Shown piece after piece: positions 1-8,904 of a DNA stretch of 64,000 nucleotides. Within the stretch, counting starts at the first letter, position 1. Every line of letters begins with the position of its first letter. Position numbers and translations under genes: made by a program. This stretch comes from Streptomyces mashuensis (lineage in GTDB: Bacteria > Actinomycetota > Actinomycetes > Streptomycetales > Streptomycetaceae): NCBI RefSeq assembly GCF_014654785.1, contig NZ_BNBD01000022.1, forward strand, positions 23,635 to 87,634, read 5' to 3'. The notes under the pieces are model-generated. The model was not told where the DNA came from. It made no database searches and worked only from the letters and a program-made list of their open reading frames with translations.

Positions 1-768
1 GAGCGGCTGCGGTGGGCGGAGCGGCGCGTGGAGCTGCCGGCCGGACGGTACGAGACGCTGCTGCCGCCGTCGGCCGTCGCCGACCTGCTGGTCTACCAGC
101 AGTGGTCGTCCACCGCGCGGGACGCGGCCGAGGGCCGCACCGTGTTCTCCAAGGCCGGCGGCGGCACCCGGATCGGCGAGAAGCTGTCACAGCTGCCGCT
201 GACGCTGCGCAGCGACCCGCACGCCGCGGGCCTGGAATGCGCTCCGTTCGTGCTGACCGGCAGTTCGGGCGACGACGCGTCGGTGTTCGACAACGGCCTG
301 CCGCTGGCGGCCACCGACTGGATCCGCGACGGCGTGCTGGAGCACCTGCTCACCACCCGGCACAGCGCGGGCCTCACCGGGCTGCCCGTCACCCCGTACA
401 CCGACAACCTGGTGCTGGACGGCGGCGGCACCCGGTCGCTGGCCGAGATGGTGGCGGCCAGCGGCCACGACGGCCCGGCGCTGCTGCTGACCTGTCTGTG
501 GTACATCCGCGAGGTGGACCCGGCCACGCTGCTGCTGACCGGGCTGACCCGGGACGGCGTGTACCTGGTGGAGAAGGGCGAGGTCGTGGGGGCGGTGAAC
601 AACTTCCGCTTCAACGAGTCGCCGGTGGGCCTGCTGTCGCGGGTCACCGAGGCGGGCCGTACGGAGCCCACGCTGCCGCGCGAGTGGGGCGACTACTTCA
701 GCCGGGCCGCCATGCCGCCGCTGCGCGTGCCGGACTTCAACATGAGCTCGGTCAGCCAGGGCGTCTGA
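1..768 (+). CDS. TldD/PmbA-family metallopeptidase, C-terminal part
   Basis: The frame is open from the first base, so this is the 3' part of a gene that begins outside the window. About 255 residues are visible. The C-terminal segment with LLLTGLTRDGVYLVEKGE, then GAVNNFRFNESP, is typical of the TldD/PmbA peptidase family, whose members in other bacteria process peptides such as microcins or antitoxins. The zinc-binding helix lies in the N-terminal half and is not in view. In Streptomyces a TldD-PmbA pair usually sits together, so the partner is probably just upstream. A GTG at 28 is in frame but is internal. The identification is good; the subtype (TldD or PmbA/TldE) is less certain. Confidence 0.85.
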   Translation, partial: ERLRWAERRVELPAGRYETLLPPSAVADLLVYQQWSSTARDAAEGRTVFSKAGGGTRIGEKLSQLPLTLRSDPHAAGLECAPFVLTGSSGDDASVFDNGLPLAATDWIRDGVLEHLLTTRHSAGLTGLPVTPYTDNLVLDGGGTRSLAEMVAASGHDGPALLLTCLWYIREVDPATLLLTGLTRDGVYLVEKGEVVGAVNNFRFNESPVGLLSRVTEAGRTEPTLPREWGDYFSRAAMPPLRVPDFNMSSVSQGV

Positions 769-832
769 CCGGCTCCGGGCAAATTAGACTCGTCCTGTTC
801 TCCGACCCGACGACTCCTTCAGGAACGCCACG

Positions 833-2236
833 ATGACACGCCTCGGCGACTCCGTCGCGCGCGCCAGCGCCCTGCTGGTGCAGGACCTCTCCACCGACTC
901 CACCGTGGAGCAGCTGCTCACGGAGACGAAGGCGAGGCGCTATCTGGACCTGTCGGACCTGCCGGCGCAGGAGCAGGCCGAACTGATCGCCGCCCGGGCG
1001 GTCGAGGTGCTGCCCGGGGTGGCGAAGCTGGCCGAGCGGATCGAGGCGCGGCGGGCCGAGGGCAAGGGCCTGCACGTCAAGCTGGGCATCGACCCGACGG
1101 CGGCGGACGTGCACCTGGGGCACGCCGTGCCGATCATCACGCTCAGCCGGTTCCAGCGGATGGGGCACGACGTCACGCTGATCATCGGTGACTTCACCGC
1201 GAAGATCGGCGACCCGACGGGCCGTACGGCCGAGCGCCCGCCGCTGACCGACGACGACATCGCGGCGAACCTGGCGGGCTACCGCGAGCAGGTGCGGCCG
1301 TTCTTCGACTTCGAGAAGGTGAGCTTCCGGCAGAACAGCGAGTGGCTGGCGCCGTACACCTTCCCGAAGCTGCTGGGGCTGCTGGCGCAGGTGCCGGTCT
1401 CGCAGCTGCTGCAGCGCGAGGACTTCCGCACCCGGCTGGCGGCCGGTTCGGGCCTGACGATGACGGAGATGCTGTACCCCGTCGCGCAGGGCCTGGACTC
1501 GGTGGCGCTGGACTGCGACGTCGAGCTCGGCGGCGCGGACCAGCTGCTGAACCTCCAGATGGGCCGGAAGCTGATGGAGGTGCACGGCCAGAAGCCGCAG
1601 CTGGTCGTCACCATGCCGCTGATCGAGGGCACCGACGGCACGGGCGCGAAGATGTCCAAGTCCAAGGGCAACTACGTGGGCCTGTCCGCCCCCGCCGACG
1701 ATGTCTTCGGCAAGATCATGTCGGTGCCGGACCGGCTGATGGAGCCGTACCTCAAGGCGTGGACCGAGTGGACCGACGCCGAGATCGCGCAGGTGCTGAA
1801 GCGGGTGGAGGAGCGCTCGCTGCACCCGATGGACCTGAAGAAGATCCTGGCGGGCGAGGTCGTGGCCGCGCTGTACGGCGTGGACGCGGCGATGGCGGCG
1901 CGGGCCGGGTTCGTGGCGCAGTTCTCGAAGAAGAGCTTCACCGAGGTGGAGACGCCGGTGGTGGAGCTGGCCGAGCACGGCGCAGAGCCGGCGACGGTGG
2001 TGCTGAGCAAGGTTCTGGGCTTCCAGCCCAGCGCGTCGGCGGCCCGCCGCGTGGCCAAGCAGAACGGTCTGCGCCTGGTGCTCCAGTCGGAGGACGGGCA
2101 GGACGCCGTGGTGCTGGCCGAGGCCGACGCCATCCGCCCGCTGGGCGAGGTGACGCGCGAGACGCTGGCCGGCCGGCAGGTCACGGCGGTCTACCTCAAG
2201 GCGGGCCGCAAGATCGCCGAGCTGCGCGGCCTGTAG
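833..2236 (+). CDS. tyrS: tyrosyl-tRNA synthetase
   Basis: A cytoplasmic class I aminoacyl-tRNA synthetase that charges tRNA-Tyr. It is 467 residues long, slightly above the usual ~420. The HIGH motif reads HLGH at residues 94-97 and the second signature is KMSKS at 273-277. The tyrosine-pocket region contains ELGGADQLLN. The C-terminal ~70 residues look like the S4-type RNA-binding domain. ATG 833 is preceded by AGGAA at a good distance, and the gene lies 64 bases behind the TldD/PmbA stop. The KMSKS form rather than KFGKS puts it in the TyrZ-like branch. It is followed by a perfect hairpin shared with the convergent gene downstream. Confidence 0.95.
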   Translation: MTRLGDSVARASALLVQDLSTDSTVEQLLTETKARRYLDLSDLPAQEQAELIAARAVEVLPGVAKLAERIEARRAEGKGLHVKLGIDPTAADVHLGHAVPIITLSRFQRMGHDVTLIIGDFTAKIGDPTGRTAERPPLTDDDIAANLAGYREQVRPFFDFEKVSFRQNSEWLAPYTFPKLLGLLAQVPVSQLLQREDFRTRLAAGSGLTMTEMLYPVAQGLDSVALDCDVELGGADQLLNLQMGRKLMEVHGQKPQLVVTMPLIEGTDGTGAKMSKSKGNYVGLSAPADDVFGKIMSVPDRLMEPYLKAWTEWTDAEIAQVLKRVEERSLHPMDLKKILAGEVVAALYGVDAAMAARAGFVAQFSKKSFTEVETPVVELAEHGAEPATVVLSKVLGFQPSASAARRVAKQNGLRLVLQSEDGQDAVVLAEADAIRPLGEVTRETLAGRQVTAVYLKAGRKIAELRGL

Positions 2237-2277
2237 GACCCGGAACGCAGGACCCGGAGCCCGGAAGACGGGCAGGA

Positions 2278-2310
2278 GCGGCCGGTGTGCGCATGACGCA
2301 CACCGGCCGC
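2278..2310. terminator. bidirectional hairpin terminator between convergent genes
   Basis: A perfect 14-bp stem (2278-2291 with 2297-2310) and a 5-base loop lie between the tyrS stop and the stop of the convergent membrane-protein gene. There is no U-tract, as is usual for Streptomyces terminators. The position suits both strands. Confidence 0.8.
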
Positions 2311-2337
2311 TTCACGTGTGCCATCCTGCCCCGGCCG

Positions 2338-2616
2338 TCACACCTCCCCGTGCCGCCGCCCCCGCATTCCGACCCACAACCGGTCGCCGATGGCGACGAC
2401 GACCACCGCGCCCGCCAGTTGCAGCAGGTGCCGGGTCCAGTCGACGCCCTTGGTCTCCGCCACGCCCAGCCCGGAGGCCGCCCAGTTCCCCAGGAGGCTG
2501 CCGATCATGCCCAGCACGATCGTGAGCCAGAGGGGGATCTGTTGCTTGCCCGGGATGAGGATCCTGGCGATCACGCCCAGGATCAGGCCGACGATGATTG
2601 CCCACAGCCAGTGCAT
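2338..2616 (-). CDS. GlsB/YeaQ/YmgE-family stress-response membrane protein
   Basis: A 92-residue inner-membrane protein with three hydrophobic segments. The first, beginning MHWLWAIIVGLILGVIAR, carries the family's glycine-rich helix pattern. The second contains LTIVLGMIGSLLGNW, and the third AGAVVVVAIGDRLW. The family is called transglycosylase-associated or GlsB-like and is linked to stress, but its biochemical role is not established. The frame is open further upstream. The start at 2616 is chosen because GAGGAGG lies just before it and because the family alignment begins there. It is convergent with tyrS. Confidence 0.85.
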   Translation of the reverse strand: MHWLWAIIVGLILGVIARILIPGKQQIPLWLTIVLGMIGSLLGNWAASGLGVAETKGVDWTRHLLQLAGAVVVVAIGDRLWVGMRGRRHGEV

Positions 2617-2836
2617 GTCGCCTCCTCGTGCGGAGCGATGCGGGGTGCTCCGCCATTCTGGGCCGGTCCCCCGTACGGCGCACGCCGGACCGGTCCGTAC
2701 GCCGTATGCGCACGTCGGGCGCCTGCGGGTCCGCCGCGCGGAGGCCGCCCCCGGTCTCGTCGGGCGCGGGTGCGCGGCGTAACGTGGGGGTGAGCGGGCA
2801 CCTGGGGCCCGCCGCGGAAGCGGATGGTGGAACGAG

Positions 2837-3211
2837 ATGCGGAAGCTGGGCGGTACGGAGGTCGTCCGGATCACCGGGGCCCGTCGGGGCCTGGCGGAGG
2901 ACGTCCGCGGACGGCAGCGCCGGTATGTGATCTCGATGGGGATCCGTACGGTGTCGGTGGTGCTCACCGTGGTCCTGTGGAACGTCGAGCGTTACGTGGC
3001 GATGAGCACCCTGGTCCTGGGCGCGCTGCTGCCGTACGTGGCCGTGGTGATAGCCAACGCGGGCCGGGAGAGGCCGCCTTCGCTGCCGGGAACGTTCGTG
3101 CCGGCGCCGACGCGTCCGGTGCTGACGGCCGGGCCGGGTGGCGGTCCGGCGGAACCGGTGGCGGAAGCCGACGGGCCGGCGCGGGGCGATCAGGGCGCCG
3201 GGCGCGGCTGA
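2837..3211 (+). CDS. DUF3099 membrane protein
   Basis: A 124-residue protein with two transmembrane helices (about residues 30-52 and 55-75) separated by a very short turn. It has a basic N-terminus (RGRQRRYVISMGIRT) and a proline/glycine-rich, probably cytoplasmic tail. This is the actinobacterial DUF3099 family, whose function is unknown. The upstream purine stretch (GGTGGAACGAG) is only a moderate ribosome-binding site. It is divergent from the GlsB-like gene and followed by a small hairpin at 3308-3327. Confidence 0.75.
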   Translation: MRKLGGTEVVRITGARRGLAEDVRGRQRRYVISMGIRTVSVVLTVVLWNVERYVAMSTLVLGALLPYVAVVIANAGRERPPSLPGTFVPAPTRPVLTAGPGGGPAEPVAEADGPARGDQGAGRG

Positions 3212-3307
3212 TCCTCCGGTTCCGGGGGCGGTGTCCGGGGCGCCGCGGACGGCCGGCGGGCGTCCATCGGACAAGCTCAAGAAAACCTCAAATCAATCAT
3301 GTGGATC

Positions 3308-3327
3308 GGTGCCCCCGGACGGGCACC
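3308..3327 (+). terminator. hairpin after the DUF3099 gene
   Basis: A 7-bp perfect stem GGTGCCC / GGGCACC with a 6-base loop. It stands in the 238-base gap between the DUF3099 gene and the next small gene. Further hairpin-forming stretches follow (CGCTCCG / CGGAGCG and GCCGGGC / GCCCGGC, up to about 3410), so the gap is unusually structured. Confidence 0.45.
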
Positions 3328-3436
3328 CCGTGACATACTTCGTAGGCGCTCCGCATCCCCCGTCGGAGCGACAGACCGACGCCGGGCGGCTCCCCCCGTG
3401 GCTGCCCGGCGTCGCCGTGTCCACGTGCGGGTCGCG

Positions 3437-3449
3437 TAGGGTCGGGGGC
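3437..3449 (+). promoter_or_regulatory. -10 element of a probable leaderless transcript
   Basis: TAGGGT at 3437-3442 stands 7 bases before the GTG at 3450. That spacing would place the transcription start at the start codon itself. No Shine-Dalgarno sequence is present, which agrees with a leaderless message. No good -35 is visible. Confidence 0.45.
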
Positions 3450-3713
3450 GTGAACGCCCCGCTGAACGCCGACGCCAACAGCCCCTCCCCCGCCGTGATC
3501 TGCTCCGCCAAAGGCTGCCGTGCCGCGGCCGTGTGGGTGCTGGCGTGGAACAACCCCAAGCTGCACACGCCCGAACGGCGCAAGACGTGGCTGGCGTGCG
3601 ACGAGCACCGGGAGCACCTGTCGCAGTTCCTGGCGGTGCGGGGCTTCCTGAAGGACGTCGTGCCGCTGGCGGAGTGGGAGGCGCGGCAGGAGCGGCCCCC
3701 GGCCGCGCAGTAG
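3450..3713 (+). CDS. small conserved Streptomyces protein, often labelled acetone carboxylase
   Basis: An 87-residue soluble protein with a short Cys/His pattern: ICSAKGCRAAAVWVLAWNNPK near the N-terminus, then WLACDEHREHL. The C..C....C..H spacing suggests a small zinc-ribbon-like fold. Homologues are common in Streptomyces and are often called acetone carboxylase, but this is far too small to be that enzyme, so I treat the function as unknown. The start is the GTG behind the TAGGGT element. Confidence 0.75.
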   Translation: MNAPLNADANSPSPAVICSAKGCRAAAVWVLAWNNPKLHTPERRKTWLACDEHREHLSQFLAVRGFLKDVVPLAEWEARQERPPAAQ

Positions 3714-3741
3714 CAGTCCCCGAACCGCCCTCGGGCCGCTG

Positions 3742-4731
3742 TCAGCCGCCGATCGCCGACATCGGGCGGCGCGGCTGGAGGAACGCCGGGTCGTCGAGGC
3801 CCGAGCCCGCCTTCTTGCCGAGCATCGCGGTGCGCCAGCGGGCGGCCAGTTCGTCGTCGCCGGCGCCCGAGCGCAGGGCGCCCCGCAGGTCCGTCTCCTC
3901 GGTCGCGAACAGACAGGTGCGTATCTGCCCGTCGGCGGTCAGCCGGGTGCGGTCGCAGGCCCCGCAGAAGGGGCGGGTGACCGAGCCGATGACGCCGACG
4001 CGGGCCGGGCCGCCGTCGACGAGCCAGCGCTCGGCCGGCGCGGAGCCGCGCTCGTCCTCGCCCTCGGGGGTCAGCGTGAAGCGGGTGCGCAGGCTCGCCA
4101 GGATGTCCTCGGCGCTGATCATCGCCTCGCGCCGCCAGCCGTGCTGGGCGTCGAGCGGCATCTGCTCGATGAAGCGCAGCTCGTAGTGGTTCTCGACGGC
4201 CCAGGCGAGCAGGTCGGGGGCCTCGTCGGCGTTGAGGCCGGGCATCAGCACGGAGTTGACCTTGACGGGGTCGAGTCCGGCGGCGCGGGCGGCGGCCAGG
4301 CCCTCCAGAACGTCGTGGTGGCGCTTGCGCCGAGTCAGGGCGGCGAAGACGTCGGGGCGCAGGGTGTCGAGGGAGACGTTGACGCGGTCGAGCCCGGCGG
4401 CCTTGAGCGCGGGCGCGGTGCGGGCCAGGCCGATGCCGTTGGTGGTGAGGGAGAGCCGGGGACGGGGGGTGAGGGCGGCGCAGCGCTCGACGATGCCGGT
4501 GAGCCCGGGGCGGAGCAGGGGTTCGCCGCCGGTGAAGCGGACCTCGGTGACGCCGAGGCGGGTGACGGCGATGCCGACGAGGCGCACGATCTCGTCGTCG
4601 GTGAGCAGGTCGGGCTTGGCGAGCCAGGCCAGGCCCTCCTCGGGCATGCAGTAGGTGCAGCGCAGGTTGCACCGGTCGGTGAGGGACACGCGCAGGTCGG
4701 TGGCGACGCGCCCGTAGCCGTCGATGAGCAC
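3742..4731 (-). CDS. moaA: GTP 3',8-cyclase MoaA (molybdenum cofactor)
   Basis: A radical-SAM enzyme for the first step of molybdopterin synthesis, converting GTP to 3',8-cyclo-GTP. The N-terminal cluster motif is C21-X3-C25-X2-C28. The C-terminal cluster cysteines lie around PFCGACDRTRL, and the protein ends in GG as MoaA should. The start is set at GTG 4731, giving 329 residues, because GGGGGAGG lies just before it. A GTG at 4767 would add 12 residues but has no ribosome-binding site. The gene stands alone here, without other moa genes. Confidence 0.92.
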   Translation of the reverse strand: MLIDGYGRVATDLRVSLTDRCNLRCTYCMPEEGLAWLAKPDLLTDDEIVRLVGIAVTRLGVTEVRFTGGEPLLRPGLTGIVERCAALTPRPRLSLTTNGIGLARTAPALKAAGLDRVNVSLDTLRPDVFAALTRRKRHHDVLEGLAAARAAGLDPVKVNSVLMPGLNADEAPDLLAWAVENHYELRFIEQMPLDAQHGWRREAMISAEDILASLRTRFTLTPEGEDERGSAPAERWLVDGGPARVGVIGSVTRPFCGACDRTRLTADGQIRTCLFATEETDLRGALRSGAGDDELAARWRTAMLGKKAGSGLDDPAFLQPRRPMSAIGG

Positions 4732-4861
4732 GTGTGGCCTCCCCCGCGGTTCCGGACTGCTCGGCACTGCTCGACTGTTCGTTCCAGGCAGCGTACGCGA
4801 TCGCCCGGGGCACCGGCACGTGCCGGTGCCCCGGGCGATGGGCGTGGGTGGGGCGGGTGGG

Positions 4862-6520
4862 TCAGTGCGCGCCGTAGCCGGTGAGGGAGCGGACCTCGAG
4901 TTCGGCGTACTTCTGCGGGTCGGCGGCCTCGCGGGAGAGGAGGGAGCCGGCCCAGCCGAGGAGGAAGCCCAGCGGGATGGAGACGAGGCCGGGGTTGCCC
5001 AGCGGGAACCAGTCGAAGCTCATGCCGGGGAAGAGGGCCTTGGGGTTGCCGGAGACGACCGGCGAGAAGATCACCAGGGTCACGGAGGAGACCAGTCCGC
5101 CGTAGATCGACCACAGGGCGCCGCGGGTGGTGAAGCGCTTCCAGAAGAGGCTGTAGAGGATGGTGGGCAGGTTGGCCGACGCGGCCACGGCGAAGGCGAG
5201 GGCCACCAGGGCGGCGGTGTTGAGCCGGTGGGCGAAGATGCCCAGCAGGATGGAGACGGCGCCGATGACGACCGCCGCGATCTTCGCGGTGAGGATCTCC
5301 TCCTTCTCGCTGGTGCGGCCCTTGCGGATGACGTTGGCCCACAGGTCGTGCGCGAAGGACGCGGAGGAGGCCAGCGTCAGCCCGGCGACCACGGCGAGGA
5401 TGGTGGCGAAGGCGACGGCGGAGATCACGGCGAGCAGGATGGCGCCGCCGGTGGAGCCGGCGCCGCCGCCGATCTCCTGGGCGAGCAGCGGTGCGGCGGT
5501 GTTGCCCGACTCGTTGGACGCGGTGATGGCCTTGGGCCCGACGAGGGCGGTGGCGCCGAAGCCGAGCGCGATGGTCATCAGGTAGAACGCGCCGATGATG
5601 CCGATGGCCCAGTTCACGGACGTCCGGGCGGCGCGCGCGGTGGGCACGGTGTAGAAGCGGATGAGGATGTGCGGCAGCCCGGCGGTGCCCAGGACGAGGG
5701 CGAGGCCGAGCGAGAGGAAGTTGAGCTTGGACGTGCTGTCCTTGCCGTACTGCAGCCCGGGTTCGAGGAACGCCTGGCCCTTGCCGCTGGCCTCGGCGGC
5801 GCGGCCGAGGAGGGTGGAGATGTTCCAGTGGAACTTGGTGAGCACCAGCACGGTGATGAGCAGCGTGCCGGCGATGAGCAGCACCGCCTTGACGATCTGC
5901 ACCCAGGTGGTGCCCTTCATGCCGCCGACGGTCACGTAGAGCACCATGACCAGGCCGACGAGGACGATGATCCAGCGCCGTGACGCCTCGCCGCTCGCGC
6001 CCAGCAGCAGGGCGACGAGGGCGCCGGCGCCGACCATCTGGGCCAGCAGGTAGAAGATGGAGACGACGATGGTGGAGGTGCCGGCGGCGGTGCGGACGGG
6101 GCGCTGCCGCAGCCGGTGGGCGAGGACGTCGGCCATGGTGAAGCGGCCGGAGTTGCGCAGCGGTTCGGCGACGAGCAGCAGGGCGACGAGCCAGGCCACG
6201 AGGAAGCCGATGGAGTAGAGGAATCCGTCGTAGCCGTAGAGCGAGATGGCGCCGGCGATGCCGAGGAAGGACGCGGCGGACATGTAGTCGCCGGAGACGG
6301 CCAGGCCGTTCTGGAAGCCGGAGAAGGAGCGGCCGCCGGCGTAGAAGTCGGTGGCGTCCTTGGTCTGCCGGCCGGCCCAGACGGTGATGGCGAGGGTGAT
6401 GGCGACGAAGACGGAGAACAGGCTGATGATCAGCGTGCGGTGGTCGCCGGCCCCGCCGCCGGCGGCCAGCGGCTGGGCCGCGGTGTGCCAGGTTCCGGTG
6501 GCGATCGGGGGGTTGGTCAT
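4862..6520 (-). CDS. sodium:solute symporter, acetate/monocarboxylate (ActP-like)
   Basis: A 552-residue SSS-family permease with about 13 hydrophobic segments. It has the family signature region GGRSFSGFQNGLAVSGDYMS near the N-terminus and a conserved TAGLPHILIRFYTV segment in the middle. The family imports acetate, pyruvate or similar small carboxylates with sodium. The start ATG at 6520 overlaps the stop of the DUF485 gene (ATGA), the usual partner arrangement (yjcH-actP in E. coli). Substrate assignment rests on the DUF485 pairing and on similarity; glyoxylate or another short acid is possible. Confidence 0.88.
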   Translation of the reverse strand: MTNPPIATGTWHTAAQPLAAGGGAGDHRTLIISLFSVFVAITLAITVWAGRQTKDATDFYAGGRSFSGFQNGLAVSGDYMSAASFLGIAGAISLYGYDGFLYSIGFLVAWLVALLLVAEPLRNSGRFTMADVLAHRLRQRPVRTAAGTSTIVVSIFYLLAQMVGAGALVALLLGASGEASRRWIIVLVGLVMVLYVTVGGMKGTTWVQIVKAVLLIAGTLLITVLVLTKFHWNISTLLGRAAEASGKGQAFLEPGLQYGKDSTSKLNFLSLGLALVLGTAGLPHILIRFYTVPTARAARTSVNWAIGIIGAFYLMTIALGFGATALVGPKAITASNESGNTAAPLLAQEIGGGAGSTGGAILLAVISAVAFATILAVVAGLTLASSASFAHDLWANVIRKGRTSEKEEILTAKIAAVVIGAVSILLGIFAHRLNTAALVALAFAVAASANLPTILYSLFWKRFTTRGALWSIYGGLVSSVTLVIFSPVVSGNPKALFPGMSFDWFPLGNPGLVSIPLGFLLGWAGSLLSREAADPQKYAELEVRSLTGYGAH

Positions 6521-6906
6521 TCCGCGGCCTCCATGCGCGCCTTGAGGGCCTCGGCCTTGGGGTCGATCTTCGCGGCGGCGTGCCGCGCGTACCACCAGGC
6601 GATGAGGAAGGTGGTGAGGAACTGGGCCAGGCCGAGGACGAAGGCCACGTTGACGTGGCCCAGGACCCGGATGTCCATGAAGGAGCCGGCGTAGTTGGAC
6701 AGCAGGACGTAGAGCAGGTACCAGGTGACGAAGGCGAGCGTGAGCGGGAACGCGAAGGAGCGGTGGGCGCGCCGGAGTTCGGCGAACTCCTCGCTCTGCT
6801 GGGCCCGGACGAAACGATCGTGCTGGGCGGGGATGGTCGGGCGGGCCGGCTCGTCCGGCCCCTCGGCTGCGGTCGGTGGGGTCCCGACGGCCTCTTCTGA
6901 GTCCAC
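6517..6906 (-). CDS. DUF485 membrane protein (YjcH-like)
   Basis: A 129-residue protein with a polar N-terminus and two transmembrane helices, the first in FPLTLAFVTWYLLYVLLSNY and the second in VAFVLGLAQFLTTFLIAWWY. DUF485 proteins accompany acetate-type symporters. GTG 6906 is chosen over upstream starts because AGGAGAA stands 5-6 bases before it. The gene is translationally coupled to the symporter. The operon promoter must lie in 6907-7010, where a Crp-like palindrome is found. Confidence 0.88.
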   Translation of the reverse strand: MDSEEAVGTPPTAAEGPDEPARPTIPAQHDRFVRAQQSEEFAELRRAHRSFAFPLTLAFVTWYLLYVLLSNYAGSFMDIRVLGHVNVAFVLGLAQFLTTFLIAWWYARHAAAKIDPKAEALKARMEAAE

Positions 6907-6991
6907 GGCTTCTCCTGGTGAGGGAACGCGTAGAGGGGTTACGAGGGATGTGAGGCGATGCGTGAGGGAAAACGGGCGCAAAGCCATGGCC

Positions 6992-7008
6992 TGTGACCCG
7001 GATCACGC
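6992..7008. promoter_or_regulatory. Crp-like operator
   Basis: TGTGACCCGGATCACGC is a near-perfect palindrome (GTGA-N6-TCAC), close to the GTG-N6-GNCAC consensus described for Streptomyces Crp. It lies about 90 bases upstream of the DUF485 start, a sensible place to control an acetate-uptake operon. It is a sequence match only. Confidence 0.5.
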
Positions 7009-7252
7009 ATCGTAGAGCGCGACCGCAGTATGCGACAGAGCCCGGCCCGGCGAACGGCCCCGCCGTGGCCGGAGGCGGCACGACCGGCCGCCGCCGGGCC
7101 CGTCGACCCAGGTGCGAGCGCTGTCCCGGCCCACTGGCCGCGGTCCCCCGGCCGACGGCCCTCCGGCAGCGCGAAGTTGACGGCGCCCTGCCCGCGGCCG
7201 GCACGGAGCGGACGCCCGCGCTGACATACGGGCATCTTTCCCGATGAATTCA

Positions 7253-7281
7253 TTGCCTGGGGCCAAGATCGGCGCTAGCTT
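7253..7281 (+). promoter_or_regulatory. promoter of the secreted protease gene
   Basis: TTGCCT at 7253-7258 and TAGCTT at 7276-7281 are separated by 17 bases, a good match to the vegetative (HrdB-type) consensus. Transcription would start near 7288, leaving a leader of about 60 bases. Confidence 0.6.
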
Positions 7282-7347
7282 CACTCGTCATGTACCCGTC
7301 CACGCGCCTCCGCGCCTGGACGGTTTTCCGGATGATGTGGAGAACCC

Positions 7348-8904
7348 ATGGCTCCTCTGCGTTCCAGACGGCGGCACGCCCTGCTGGCGGCCCCCGTCGG
7401 ACTGGCGCTCACCGCCTCCCTCGGCTTCCTGCCCGGCGCCGCCTCGGCCGCCCCGCAGGGCACGACGGCCAAGGCCGCCGTGACGACGGACGGCCCGCTG
7501 CTGTCGTACGTGGTCAACACCGGTACGGACCGCGCGACCCTGACGAAGGTGAAGAAGGCGGTGACCCAGGCCGGTGGCACCATCGTCGTCTCGTACGACC
7601 GAATAGGCGTCATCGTCGCGCACTCGAAGAACCCCGCGTTCGGTGCCACGCTGCGGGCCGTCCCGGGCGTGCAGTCGGCAGGCGCCACCCGCACCGCGCC
7701 GATCACCGCGGCCGCCACCACCGACTACGGCAAGCCGGAGAAGCTCGACCTCGCCAAGCTCGGCAAGGACGGCGCCCGTTCGCCGGCGCGCTCGGCCGGC
7801 AGCGGCGCGGAGCCGCTGGAGGGCCTCCAGTGGGACCTCGGCGCGATCGGCGCCGACAAGGCCGCCAAGATCAACCCGGGCAGCAAGAAGGTGACGGTCG
7901 CCGTCATCGACACCGGCGTGGACGACACCCACCCGGACCTCGCCCCCAACTTCTCCGCGAGCCAGTCCGCCAGCTGCGTCAGCGGCAAGGCCGACACCTC
8001 GCCCGGCGCCTGGCGTCCCCACAACCCGGAGAAGGACTACCACGGCACGCACGTCGCGGGCACGATCGCCGCGGCCCGCAACGGCGTCGGCGTCGCCGGT
8101 GTCGCCCCGGGCGCCAAGGTCTCCGCCATCAAGGTGAGCACCCCGGACGACAAGAGCCTCTTCTACGCCGAGAGCGTCGTCTGCGCGTTCGTCTTCGCCG
8201 CCGACCACGGCGTGTCCGTGACGAACAACAGCTACTACGTCGACCCGTGGCTGTTCAACTGCCCCGACAACGCGGACCAGAAGGCCATCGCCGACGCGGT
8301 CGGCCGCGCCGCGAAGTACGCCGAGGGCAAGGGCATCGTCAACGTCGCCTCCGCGGGCAACGACAACTACGACCTCGCGGCCAAGGAGATCAACGACACC
8401 TCCAGCCCGAACGACACCACCCCGGCGCCGCGCAAGGTCAACCCCAAGCAGTGCCTGGACGTCCCGGCGCAGCTGCCCGGCGTGATCACCGTCTCGGCCA
8501 CCGGCCCCACGGGCGCCAAGTCGTACTACTCGAACTACGGCCTGGACGCCGTGGACGTCGCCGCGCCCGGCGGCGACAAGATCCAGGTGCCCGAGCTGCC
8601 CGCCAAGGACGGCCGCATCCTCTCCACGATGCCGGGCGGCGACTGGGCCTACCTCCAGGGCACCTCGATGGCGGGCCCGCACGTGGCCGGCGTGGTCGCG
8701 CTGATGAGGAGCGCGCACCCCAAGTCCAGCCCGCAGGAGATCCAGTGGATGCTGAAGGCCCAGGCCAAGAACCCGGGCTGCCCCACCACCGCGTACGACC
8801 CGGACGGCACCGGCAAGTGGAAGGCCTCGTGCACCGGCACGAAGCACATCAACAGCTTCTACGGCTACGGCATCGTCGACGCCCTGGCGGCGGTCAAGAA
8901 GTGA
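7348..8904 (+). CDS. secreted subtilisin-like serine protease (S8)
   Basis: A 518-residue exported protease. It starts with a Sec signal peptide (RSRRRH, a hydrophobic core, likely cleavage near GAASA/AP). A propeptide-like region of about 150 residues follows. The S8 catalytic residues are Asp188 (VIDTGVDDTHPD), His232 (HGTHVAGT) and Ser440 (GTSMAGPHVAG), with oxyanion Asn338 (SAGND). Cys pairs in the catalytic domain suggest disulfides. Such enzymes degrade proteins outside the mycelium; the substrate is unknown. ATG 7348 is preceded by GTGGAG. The gene's last 11 bases overlap the end of the convergent gene. Confidence 0.93.
   Translation: MAPLRSRRRHALLAAPVGLALTASLGFLPGAASAAPQGTTAKAAVTTDGPLLSYVVNTGTDRATLTKVKKAVTQAGGTIVVSYDRIGVIVAHSKNPAFGATLRAVPGVQSAGATRTAPITAAATTDYGKPEKLDLAKLGKDGARSPARSAGSGAEPLEGLQWDLGAIGADKAAKINPGSKKVTVAVIDTGVDDTHPDLAPNFSASQSASCVSGKADTSPGAWRPHNPEKDYHGTHVAGTIAAARNGVGVAGVAPGAKVSAIKVSTPDDKSLFYAESVVCAFVFAADHGVSVTNNSYYVDPWLFNCPDNADQKAIADAVGRAAKYAEGKGIVNVASAGNDNYDLAAKEINDTSSPNDTTPAPRKVNPKQCLDVPAQLPGVITVSATGPTGAKSYYSNYGLDAVDVAAPGGDKIQVPELPAKDGRILSTMPGGDWAYLQGTSMAGPHVAGVVALMRSAHPKSSPQEIQWMLKAQAKNPGCPTTAYDPDGTGKWKASCTGTKHINSFYGYGIVDALAAVKK

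Larger units (their letters stand above)
6907..7347. other. divergent regulatory region (441 bases)
   Basis: No gene is visible. The left half holds a Crp-like palindrome at 6992-7008 for the DUF485-symporter operon. The right half holds a good -35/-10 pair for the secreted protease. The part between 7240 and 7290 is notably AT-richer than its surroundings. Confidence 0.7.

Noticed and set aside
752..1978. Long open frame opposite tyrS
   Set aside because: It is a GC-bias shadow with Arg/His/Leu-rich sequence, lies entirely over a recognised gene, and has no family motif.
4732..4767. Upstream GTG 4767 as the moaA start
   Set aside because: The strong GGGGGAGG stands directly before GTG 4731 and nothing similar precedes 4767.
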